DNA of 64,000 nucleotides from assembly GCF_011059185.1 (NCBI RefSeq), contig NZ_JAALFE010000015.1, positions 59,317 to 123,316 on the forward strand. The letters run 5' to 3'. This DNA comes from Paragemmobacter kunshanensis (lineage in GTDB: Bacteria; Pseudomonadota; Alphaproteobacteria; Rhodobacterales; Rhodobacteraceae). Made by a program: the position numbers and the translations under genes. Shown piece by piece: positions 56,148 through 64,000 of this stretch (its first letter is position 1; each line of letters opens with the position of its first letter). Under the pieces are notes generated by a model that saw nothing but the letters and a program-made list of their open reading frames with translations, did no database searches and was not told where the DNA came from.

Positions 56148-56921
56148 TCAGGCGGCGAAGGGATCCACCGGATAACCGACCCCGGTCAGGTAAAGCCCCT
56201 GCGGCGGGCAGACCGGGCCGCAGGCCGCGCGATCCCGCGCCTCCAGCGCCGCCTTCACATCCGCCGGATCCCAGCCCCCGGCCCCCACCCGCTCCAAAGT
56301 GCCGATGATGGATCGCACCTGATTGTGCAGGAAGCTCCGCGCCCGCAGGGAGAAACGGTATTCCGTCCCGCCCGGAACCGGGGCCGTGGCAATGGAGATC
56401 TCGTCCAGCGTCTTGACCGGGCTTTTCGCCTGGCACAGCGTCGACCGGAAGGTCGTGAAATCATGCGACCCGATCAGATGGGCCGCCCCTTCGCGCATGG
56501 CCGCCACATCCAGCGGGTTCAGGATCTGCCACACCCGCCCCCTGTCATGCGTGACCGGCGCCCGCCGGGCCTGAAGGCGGAACAGATAGCGCCGCTCTGT
56601 CGCGCTGAACCGCGCGTGGAAATCGTCCGCGACCCGGACAGCGCGCAGAATGGCCACAGGCGCGGGCTTGAGGTGGAAGTTCAGCGCCTCGGACAGCCGG
56701 AAGGGATCCCAGTCGCGCGCCATGTCGCAATGCGCCACCTGCCCCGTCGCATGCACGCCCGCATCCGTCCGCCCCGCCGCCGCGATGGTATGGGGCCCCG
56801 GTTCCAGCCGGCCCAGCGCCGCCTCGATGGCGGCCTGAACCGAGGGCTGCCCCCCGGCCTGCCGCTGCCAGCCGTGAAAGGGCAGGCCGTCATATTCGAT
56901 CAGAAGCGCGAAGCGTGGCAT
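56148..56921 (-). CDS. truA: tRNA pseudouridine(38-40) synthase
   Basis: This 257-residue enzyme isomerises uridines 38-40 in the tRNA anticodon arm. It has the N-terminal [12 protein letters not shown] and the catalytic [13 protein letters not shown], whose aspartate attacks the base. [24 protein letters not shown] and [14 protein letters not shown] are conserved TruA segments. Full length. It is divergent from ycjX. Confidence 0.95.
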   Translation of the reverse strand: MPRFALLIEYDGLPFHGWQRQAGGQPSVQAAIEAALGRLEPGPHTIAAAGRTDAGVHATGQVAHCDMARDWDPFRLSEALNFHLKPAPVAILRAVRVADDFHARFSATERRYLFRLQARRAPVTHDRGRVWQILNPLDVAAMREGAAHLIGSHDFTTFRSTLCQAKSPVKTLDEISIATAPVPGGTEYRFSLRARSFLHNQVRSIIGTLERVGAGGWDPADVKAALEARDRAACGPVCPPQGLYLTGVGYPVDPFAA

Positions 56922-57027
56922 GCTGCGGGGTTAGCCCATGCCGGGCGGGCTTGTCCACCCGGGCCATCGCCGCCGCTACACAAGGCCGCCTGCGATGCCT
57001 ATGTTGGGGGCAAGCAAGGGGAATGTC

Positions 57028-58443
57028 TTGGTCCTGTCATCCATCACCAGCGGTCTGTCGCGCGGCATCGAAAGCGCGACCTCGGGCCTGTCCGAAGCGC
57101 TTTTCGAACCCGTCATCCGGCTGGGTGTCACCGGGCTCAGCCGTGCGGGCAAGACGGTCTTCATCACGGGCCTTGTCGCCAACCTGCTGGATCGCGGGCG
57201 CATGCCGCAGCTTTCCGCCCATAGCGCCGGTCGGATCGACTCCGTCTGGCTGCAACCCCAGCCCGACATGACCCTGCCGCGCTTCGATTACGAAGGCCAT
57301 CTCGCAGCCCTGACGGGTGACAGCCCGCGCTGGCCCGACAGCACCCGCGCGGTTTCGGAACTGCGGCTCTCCTTCCGCCTGCGCCCGGATGGCTGGATCG
57401 CGGGCCTGACAGGGCCGCGCATCCTGCATCTCGACATCGTCGATTATCCCGGCGAATGGCTGATGGATCTGGCGCTTCTGGATCAAACCTATGCCGATTG
57501 GTCCGATGCCCTGCTGTCGCGCATGGCCCGCCGCCCCGAGGCGGCGGCCTTCCTCGCCACCGCCCGGGCCGAGGACGGCGCTCTTCCCCTTGTCGAAGCC
57601 CGCGCGCAGGACCTTGCCGCCCTCTTCACCCGCTATCTCGGCGATGCGCGCCAAAGCGGCTGGGCCGACTGCACCCCCGGCCGCTTCCTGCTGCCCGGCG
57701 ATCTGGCAGGCTCGCCCGTCCTGACCTTCGCCCCCTTGCCGCGCCCCGCCAGCACCGCGCGCGGCAGTCTCTGGGTGGAAATGGAACGCCGCTTCGATGC
57801 CTACAAGGCAAAGGTCGTGCGCCCCTTCTTCCACGACCATTTCGCCCGGATCGACCGGCAGATCGTGCTGGCCGATGTGCTGGGGGCCATCCATCAGGGG
57901 CCGCAGGCGCTGGAAGACCTGCGCCGCATCATGGCCGATGTCATGGCCGCCTTCCGCCCCGGCCGGAACGGCTGGCTGACCGCGCTTCTCGGCGGCAGGC
58001 GGGTCGAACGCATCCTGCTTGCCGCCACCAAGGCCGATCACCTGCATCACAGCCAGCACCCCGCCCTGACCGCCATCATGCAGGCCATGCTGCGCGAGGC
58101 GAAGGATCGCGCCGAATTCGCCGGTGCCCTGACCGGGGCCATGTCGCTTTCGGGCTTCCGCGCCACGGTGGAAGAGACGATCACCCGCGATGGCCGCCCG
58201 CTCGATTGCGTGCGCGGCCGCCTGCGCGACGGGCGCGAGGTGGCGATGTATCCCGGCCGCCTTCCCGACGATCCCGCCCGCCTGCTGTCGCCCGCCCGTC
58301 AGGGGGCGGAAAGCTGGCTTGACGCCGAATACGGCCTGATGACCTTTGAGCCGCCCCTGCGCATGTCGCGCAGACCGGGCGAAGGCCCGCCCCACATCCG
58401 GCTGGACCGCGCCCTCGAATTCCTGATCGGAGACAGGCTTTGA
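57028..58443 (+). CDS. YcjX-like P-loop protein
   Basis: This protein of about 471 residues has an N-terminal P-loop, GLSRAGKT (36-43), HLDIVDYPGEW as the second nucleotide-binding strand and ILLAATKADHLHH as a G4-like TKAD. The family (DUF463) is a GTP-binding stress protein in gamma- and alphaproteobacteria and is encoded next to YcjF, as here. I choose the TTG at 57028 with AAGGGGA five bases upstream; ATGs at 56995 and 57001 are alternatives. The stop overlaps the ycjF-like start (TTGA). Confidence 0.88.
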   Translation: MVLSSITSGLSRGIESATSGLSEALFEPVIRLGVTGLSRAGKTVFITGLVANLLDRGRMPQLSAHSAGRIDSVWLQPQPDMTLPRFDYEGHLAALTGDSPRWPDSTRAVSELRLSFRLRPDGWIAGLTGPRILHLDIVDYPGEWLMDLALLDQTYADWSDALLSRMARRPEAAAFLATARAEDGALPLVEARAQDLAALFTRYLGDARQSGWADCTPGRFLLPGDLAGSPVLTFAPLPRPASTARGSLWVEMERRFDAYKAKVVRPFFHDHFARIDRQIVLADVLGAIHQGPQALEDLRRIMADVMAAFRPGRNGWLTALLGGRRVERILLAATKADHLHHSQHPALTAIMQAMLREAKDRAEFAGALTGAMSLSGFRATVEETITRDGRPLDCVRGRLRDGREVAMYPGRLPDDPARLLSPARQGAESWLDAEYGLMTFEPPLRMSRRPGEGPPHIRLDRALEFLIGDRL

Positions 58444-59447
58444 CCGCCGACAAACCCTTCATCCTGGAACTGGAGACCCGCGCCGATCCGGCGCTTGCCC
58501 CGCCGGTTCCTGACCTTCTGCCCGATGGCCGCGCCATGCAGGCCGCGCTGCGCCTTGGCGCGCGGCGGCCACGCTCGGCCCTCGGGCGCTTTGCGATCTG
58601 GGCCTTCGGGGCGCTGTTTTCCTTCATCCTCTCCGTCGCTGCCTGGGATTTCGTCACCGGCCTGCTCACCGCGAACACCCTTCTCGGCACCATCGCGCTT
58701 ACCCTTGTCGGGCTGGCCACCCTGGCCGCGGCCCTCCTCGCCCTGCGCGAGGCCGCGACCTTCGCCCGCCTCGCCCAACTCGATGGCCTGCGCCAGCGCG
58801 CCGCCGAAAGCGCAACCCTGCCTGACGCCCGCCGCGTGACCGCCGACCTCGCCGCGCTCTATGCCCGGCGCGGCGACATGGCCTGGTCGCTCTCGCGGCT
58901 GAAGGAACGCCAGGGCGAGGTGCTGGATGCCGATGCCCTCCTTCGCCTGGCCGAAGGGGAACTGATGGCCCCCCTCGACACCGCCGCCCGGGCCGAGGTG
59001 GAGGCCGCCGCAAGGCAGGTCGCCACCGTCACCGCCCTCGTTCCCCTTGCACTCGCCGATGTGGCCATGGCGCTGTTCGCCAATCTCCGCATGATCCGCC
59101 GCATCGCCGAAATCTATGGCGGGCGGGCAGGAACGCTGGGTTCCATGCGCCTCCTGCGCCGGGTCTTCGGGCATCTTGTCGCCACCGGGGCCGTGGCGCT
59201 GACCGATGATCTGATCGGCTCCGTCGCGGGCGGCGGCGTGCTGTCGAAACTCTCGCGCCGCTTCGGCGAAGGCGTGGTCAACGGCGCGCTGACCGCCCGC
59301 GTCGGCATCGCCGCGATGGAGATCTGCCGCCCCCTGCCCTTCGCCGCCCTCCCCCGCCCCTCTGTCACCCAGACGCTCAGCCGCGCCCTTGCGGGCCTGC
59401 TGAACCGGGGCGACACCGGCCGCGACGAGGACGCCTCGAAGGTCTGA
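58440..59447 (+). CDS. YcjF-like membrane protein (TIGR01620/DUF697)
   Basis: This 335-residue protein has two close membrane spans (~50-75 and ~80-105). A long soluble part contains the DUF697-like stretch TALVPLALADVAMALFANLRMIRRIAEIYGG in segments. It is the standard partner of YcjX, translationally coupled by a TTGA overlap with a TTG start. The cellular role is not established; in enterics the pair belongs to the phage-shock regulon. It is convergent with the serine hydrolase gene, 2 bases apart. Confidence 0.87.
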   Translation: MTADKPFILELETRADPALAPPVPDLLPDGRAMQAALRLGARRPRSALGRFAIWAFGALFSFILSVAAWDFVTGLLTANTLLGTIALTLVGLATLAAALLALREAATFARLAQLDGLRQRAAESATLPDARRVTADLAALYARRGDMAWSLSRLKERQGEVLDADALLRLAEGELMAPLDTAARAEVEAAARQVATVTALVPLALADVAMALFANLRMIRRIAEIYGGRAGTLGSMRLLRRVFGHLVATGAVALTDDLIGSVAGGGVLSKLSRRFGEGVVNGALTARVGIAAMEICRPLPFAALPRPSVTQTLSRALAGLLNRGDTGRDEDASKV

Positions 59448-59449
59448 TC

Positions 59450-60592
59450 CTACAGCCCCTCCGCAATCCGGCGGAACAGCGCGATATTGCCCGCGGCCAC
59501 GCCCGGCTCTTCGAAGCCGCGATCCGCGGCATTCACCGCGATCACGATGTTCCGCGCCCGGTCGATCCAGATATACTGCCCATAGATGCCTTGCGCGTTC
59601 ACCTCACCCGGCCCCGCGCCCTCGGCGATCCACCACTGATAGCCATATCCCGCCCCGCCCGGGGCCGTCGGCACAGTCGAGGCTTCCACCCAATCGCGCG
59701 GCACGATCTGGCGGCCCTGCCAGATCCCGCCCTGCGCGATCATCTGGCCAAAGCGCGCATAATCCCGCGTGGTCACGTTCAACCCGCCCAGGACAAAGCT
59801 CACGCCATAGCCATCCGTCAGGTAATAGGGCGCCACCTCCATCCCCAGCGGGCCAAGGATATGCCGCTCCAGCAATTCGGGAATATCCTCGCCCGTCGCC
59901 CCCCGGATGATCATGCCCAGCACATGTGTGTCGATCGACACGTAATGCCACCGGCTGCCCGGCTCCGCCGCCCGCTCCGTCAACCCGGCGGCAAAGCCGT
60001 CCATGGATTGGCCCAGCGCCAGCACCCGCCCCATGCGGTTGATATCCGACCAGAAGTCCAGATAGTCCTCGTTGAAGGCCACCCCCGACGACATCGTCAG
60101 GATGTGCCGCACCGTCGCCCCGTCATAGGCCGACCCCGCCAGTTCCGGCGCATATTTCACCACCGGATCGTCAAGGCTGTCGATATGGCCCTCGGCCAGA
60201 ACGATCCCGAACAGCGCCGAAAGAAAGCTCTTCGCCACGCTCCAGGAAATCCGCAGATCCTCGGGGCCAGTCCCAAGGTGATAGCTTTCGTGGACGATCT
60301 GCCCGTCCTTCAGCACGACCAGCGCCGTCACATTGCGCGCGACGATCCACTCCGCCACCTCGGGCGGCAACACCGCCTCGGGCCCCTTGGGCAGGGGGCT
60401 GACAGGCCCCTCCCCGCGCGACAGCGCCCGTGTCAGGAAAAGCCGGTCCATATGGCTGAAATTCCCGACGATGCGATCCTCGGCGAACAGGCTGTTCACC
60501 GCCATCAGCCGCGAAATCTCATCCCGTTTCCACAGCGCCAGCGCCGCAACCAGCACCAGCACGACTGCCACCACCCGGCCCAACCTGCGCAT
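59450..60592 (-). CDS. Serine hydrolase, beta-lactamase class C-like
   Basis: This 380-residue protein has an N-terminal signal-anchor (RVVAVVLVLVAALAL) and a periplasmic beta-lactamase-fold domain. It has the S118-V-A-K121 active site (SWSVAKSF), a Y-x-S motif in HYVSIDTH, LTMSSGVAFNE, and the C-terminal GQYIWID region in place of a canonical KTG. Members of this broad family act as esterases, DD-peptidases or amide hydrolases, so resistance to beta-lactams should not be assumed. The start is ATG 60592 with GGGGGATG upstream. Confidence 0.86.
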   Translation of the reverse strand: MRRLGRVVAVVLVLVAALALWKRDEISRLMAVNSLFAEDRIVGNFSHMDRLFLTRALSRGEGPVSPLPKGPEAVLPPEVAEWIVARNVTALVVLKDGQIVHESYHLGTGPEDLRISWSVAKSFLSALFGIVLAEGHIDSLDDPVVKYAPELAGSAYDGATVRHILTMSSGVAFNEDYLDFWSDINRMGRVLALGQSMDGFAAGLTERAAEPGSRWHYVSIDTHVLGMIIRGATGEDIPELLERHILGPLGMEVAPYYLTDGYGVSFVLGGLNVTTRDYARFGQMIAQGGIWQGRQIVPRDWVEASTVPTAPGGAGYGYQWWIAEGAGPGEVNAQGIYGQYIWIDRARNIVIAVNAADRGFEEPGVAAGNIALFRRIAEGL

Positions 60593-60655
60593 CACATCCC
60601 CCCGTTTTCCGCAGGTCTGCCACGCCAATGCACGCTTGCCAATCGCATCGTGACG

Positions 60656-61674
60656 TCACGCCACGGCACCCCAGCGCAGCCAGCGCCCATGAAAACAGGC
60701 CCGCCCCAGCGCCCGCCTCTCGCCGCCCGGCCAAAGCCGCAGGGTCAGCGCCGCCCCATCGGGGCGGCCATCCGCCTCCATCGCCAGATGGGCCAGCGGC
60801 GCCGCCTCCGTCGCCCGCGCCCCCGCGGCCTTCAGCGCCGCATCGCAGCGCGCCTGCGTCCCGGGCGGGAAATACTGCCAGGCGACGGTATGGAACACCA
60901 CATGCACCCGCCCCGGCATCGGCACCTCCAGCCGCCGCTCCAGCCAGTCCGCCGCATCGCCGCGTTCCAGCACCGGGCGCAGCCGCACAGCCTCGGCCAG
61001 CGCGGCCTCTGTCCGAAGCAGCCGGTCCGGCTGATCCGGCCAGAGATAGGCCAAAAGCCGCAGCCTGTCGCGCGCGGGGTCCAGCGGGTTGATGTCCACC
61101 CCCCGCCGCTCTGCAATGGCAAAGGGCGCGGGCGGCGGCAGCGCCCCCTCCCATTCCGGCATCAGAAGGATCAGCCCCTCCCCCCGCACCTCCCCCGGCA
61201 GGGACAGGCGGCAGCGATCCCACATCAGGTTCAACCCGCCCGAACAGCCCAGTTCCGACAGCGCCAGCGGCAGGCCGAACCGCGCCGCGATCACATGGCC
61301 CGCCGCGCACAGCGGGGCCGACCGCCGCACCTCGTTCGTCTGGGGCGGCTGGTCCAGCCAGCGCAGCAGATGCGCCTCATGCCGCCCCAGTGCCGCCAGC
61401 GCCGCCGCCACCGGATCGCCCCCGGCATAGGCCGCCGCCAACCCCGCATCCGCACCGTCCAGGATCAGCGCATGCAATCCCCCGGCCAGCCGCAAGGGAA
61501 CCGCATCCCCGGCAGGCCCCGGCTCGCCCTGCCAGCCCAGGATGCGATCCGCCACCGCCGATCCCGGCATCAACCCCTCGGCCAACCCCGCCATCAGCCG
61601 CTCCATCAGCGGCGATCCCAGCCGCCCGCAGGCCCGCGCCTGCGACCGAAAGGCCGCCCGGACGCCCGCCTCCG

Positions 61675-61678
<4 letters not shown>
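60656..61678 (-). CDS. DUF2332-family protein
   Basis: This 340-residue soluble protein has FRSQARACGRLGSPLMERLM, QTNEVRRSAPLCAAG, SELGCSGGLNLMWDR and VFHTVAWQYFP, which fit DUF2332. The LGCSGGLNL piece resembles a methyltransferase glycine loop, so a SAM- or nucleotide-binding fold is possible, but no function is known. It starts with GTG, overlapping the stop of pth (GTGA), so the two are translationally coupled. Confidence 0.82.
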
Positions 61679-62439
<761 letters not shown>

Positions 62440-62587
62440 GCCCGTCTCCCCGCTGCCCGCAGTCCCCCAAGACCATTGCCCCAGCCCCACGCCCCGCGCA
62501 AGCCCAAGCCCGCCTGCCAATCCTTTCAGGGGCTTGACGCCACCCCGCCCCTGCCCGACCGTAACCCCCGGAAAAGAGGGGGCAAAG

Positions 62588-63589
62588 GTGCGGTATACGG
62601 TGGTCTGTTCGGTCAAGGATGAAGGGCCCTTTCTGGTGGAATGGGTCTCCTGGCAACGCCTGATCGGCTTCACCGACATCGTCGTGGTCAGCAATGGCTG
62701 CACCGATCACTCGCCCCGCCTGCTCGATGCCCTGGCACAAGCCGGCTGGATCACCCATCTCGTGCATGAGGTGCCCGATGGAAAACACATCACCGGCCGC
62801 AAGCTTGCCGCCGCCAAGTCATTGGAACAGGTGAACAATTCGGACTGGCTGATGGTCGCCGACGTGGACGAGTTCCTTGTCGTTCATCCCGGCGGGGGGC
62901 GGCTGCCCGATCTTCTCGCGGCACCGGGGCGCCCCTTCCTCGGCATGTCGATCCCCTGGCGCATCTTCGGCACGTCGGGCCGCCAGCACTGGGAAGACGG
63001 CCTCACCCACCGCCAATGCCTGCGCGCGGGCGTGGCGGGGGGGCGGCTCGGGGGCTGGCTGAAATCCATCCACCGCCGCCCCGACTGGTTCGCCCGATTG
63101 GGCGAACATTCCCCCAAACGCCTGCGCCCCCGCCGCCTCGCGCAATGGGGCAGCGACGGGATGATCTGGGTCAACCCCGCCGGGATCGAGGTGCCGGGCT
63201 GGCGCCCCGAGGAAGACAGCCTCCGCATCCTGCCCGAGGCGCTGCGCGGCTGGGAGGTGGCGCAGGTCAACCACTACATGCTGCGCTCGGCCGAGAGTTT
63301 CTCGCTAAAGCGCGGCACCCTGTCGCCCGTCGCAGGCAAGGATCGCTATACCGACGCCTATTACGACAAGGCCGAACAGAACGCGGTCGAAGACCGCAGC
63401 GCCCTGCGCCATGCGGCGGAATTCGACCGGATCCACGCCCAGGCGATGGCCCTTCCCGATGTCCACCGCCTGCACCATCTCTGCTGCGCCGATTACGTCC
63501 GCCGCCTCGCCGCCCGCTCCGGCCGCGATGCCATCGCCGATCCCCGCCTTGCCCATCACCTCGCCCTTGCAGGCGATCCACCGGCCTGA
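62588..63589 (+). CDS. Glycosyltransferase family 2-like protein (Glyco_tranf_2_4 type)
   Basis: This 333-residue cytoplasmic protein has VVCSVKDEGPFLVEWVSWQR at the N-terminus, VVSNGCTDHSPRLLDAL, and WLMVADVDEFLVV containing the DxD metal-binding motif. These are typical of the GT2-like family of Rhodobacterales. The substrate is unknown. The start is GTG 62588 with GAGGGGG five bases upstream; the 73-codon frame before it is low-complexity and antisense to pth. It diverges from pth and is followed by a bidirectional terminator. Confidence 0.82.
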   Translation: MRYTVVCSVKDEGPFLVEWVSWQRLIGFTDIVVVSNGCTDHSPRLLDALAQAGWITHLVHEVPDGKHITGRKLAAAKSLEQVNNSDWLMVADVDEFLVVHPGGGRLPDLLAAPGRPFLGMSIPWRIFGTSGRQHWEDGLTHRQCLRAGVAGGRLGGWLKSIHRRPDWFARLGEHSPKRLRPRRLAQWGSDGMIWVNPAGIEVPGWRPEEDSLRILPEALRGWEVAQVNHYMLRSAESFSLKRGTLSPVAGKDRYTDAYYDKAEQNAVEDRSALRHAAEFDRIHAQAMALPDVHRLHHLCCADYVRRLAARSGRDAIADPRLAHHLALAGDPPA

Positions 63590-63592
63590 ACG

Positions 63593-63632
63593 AAAAAGGG
63601 CGCGGCAGGTTTCCCCAACGCGCCCCCGTTTT
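63593..63632. terminator. Bidirectional intrinsic terminator
   Basis: GGGCGCG / CGCGCCC stem (63598-63604 and 63619-63625) with an A-run (AAAAA) before it and a T-run (TTTT) after it, between the convergent glycosyltransferase and rplY genes. Confidence 0.6.
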
Positions 63633-63647
63633 CACGATCCTGCAGGA

Positions 63648-64000
63648 TCACTCCGAAGCGGCAAGCCCCGACGGAGCGGCGATATTCGCGATCACGAAGT
63701 TCCGCGCGATCGTCGGCTTCACGCCCTTCGGCAGGTCCACGTCATTGATGTGGATGACGTCGCCGATCACCTTGCCCGTCAGGTCCACGGTGATGTGATC
63801 GGGGATATCCCCGGCCATCACTTCCAGTTCCACTTCCGGGCGCACCACGGTCAGCGTGCCGCCGCGCTTCAGGCCGGGGCTTGCTTCGTGGTTGATGAAC
63901 TCCACGTGGATGAACAGGTTGATCCCACATTCTCCAAGTAAGTCGCTGATTTCGCTGTCGTAATCGTGATATTTCGCATATAAATCATGGCGTTGACGGC
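63648..64000 (-). CDS. rplY: Ribosomal protein L25 (Ctc form), C-terminal part; N-terminal side not L25-like
   Basis: Residues read from 63923 downward (INLFIHVEF…[12 protein letters not shown]…[10 protein letters not shown]…[12 protein letters not shown]…[10 protein letters not shown]) match the C-terminal domain of L25 in Rhodobacteraceae, which binds 5S rRNA as part of the large subunit. In the family this part is preceded by a basic segment like FMRLRRTSR. Here the preceding ~25 codons read [16 protein letters not shown], which does not resemble L25. The frame stays open to the window end. This may be a fusion at an insertion junction or an assembly join. The L25 identity of the downstream part is firm. 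Confidence 0.8.
   Translation of the reverse strand, partial: RQRHDLYAKYHDYDSEISDLLGECGINLFIHVEFINHEASPGLKRGGTLTVVRPEVELEVMAGDIPDHITVDLTGKVIGDVIHINDVDLPKGVKPTIARNFVIANIAAPSGLAASE
63924..64000. other. AT-richer segment of different origin at the window end
   Basis: These 77 bases have roughly 45% G+C by hand count, well below their neighbours, and do not encode the expected N-terminal half of L25. No repeat or transposase could be recognised in so short a piece. Confidence 0.5.

Noticed and set aside
59450..60592. Beta-lactamase (resistance gene)
   Set aside because: The SxxK motif is present, but the protein belongs to the broad serine-hydrolase group with a non-canonical third motif, and nothing indicates beta-lactam hydrolysis.

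Overview
The window is GC-rich DNA from an alphaproteobacterium, most likely Rhodobacteraceae. The pointers are a class I lysyl-tRNA synthetase, a TctCBA transporter with TctDE sensors, the YcjX/YcjF pair, and an L25 (Ctc-type) ribosomal protein. No tRNA, rRNA, CRISPR array or insertion sequence was recognised.

Region 1 (1-7191, + strand) is the end of a nonribosomal peptide/polyketide operon. It holds the C-terminal carrier-protein and thioesterase end of a megasynthase that starts outside the window. Next comes an unusual 1531-residue NRPS with a formyltransferase domain, an adenylation domain interrupted by a luciferase-like flavin monooxygenase, and a carrier protein. The pocket residues of its adenylation domain read as a near-perfect glycine code. 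A 4'-phosphopantetheinyl transferase and a membrane-anchored SGNH-like protein follow. All junctions overlap or nearly touch.

Region 2 (7229-34725) is a large surface-polysaccharide locus in several divergent and convergent blocks. It encodes a GT-C membrane glycosyltransferase, a HAD-UbiA fusion resembling decaprenyl-phosphate phosphoribosyltransferase, a PglK/MsbA-type ABC flippase, an O-antigen polymerase/ligase-like protein, three GT2 and two GT4 glycosyltransferases and a methyltransferase. It also has a second SGNH-like protein, an NDP-sugar epimerase, a polysaccharide deacetylase, an ExeA-like ATPase, a Wzz-type chain-length protein, a CpsD-type ATPase/tyrosine kinase and the priming sugar transferase. 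A secreted calcium-binding (RTX-like) protein and a WecB / aldo-keto-reductase-like / Gfo-Idh operon complete it. No Wza-type outer-membrane exporter is visible. A recurring element, (T/C/A)AAC-N5-TTAA, sits in several intergenic gaps of this locus. Related SGNH-like genes occur in both regions 1 and 2, which suggests, but does not prove, that the NRPS product and the polysaccharide belong to one system.

Region 3 (35095-44873) is transport and metabolism: the tricarboxylate transporter tctCBA, an extra solute-binding protein divergent from the two-component system tctDE, an ExoD-family protein, adenine deaminase and an EamA-type exporter.

Region 4 (44904-64000) is mostly housekeeping: ettA, nadD, a PBP4-type DD-carboxypeptidase, a TerB-like protein, lysS, a DUF4864 protein, a beta-helix protein, a flavin/PLP-oxidase-fold protein, a SulP transporter, truA, ycjX/ycjF, a serine hydrolase, a DUF2332 protein, pth, a GT2-like protein and rplY. 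The last ~77 bases are AT-richer and do not encode the expected part of L25, so the window ends at a possible insertion or assembly junction inside rplY.
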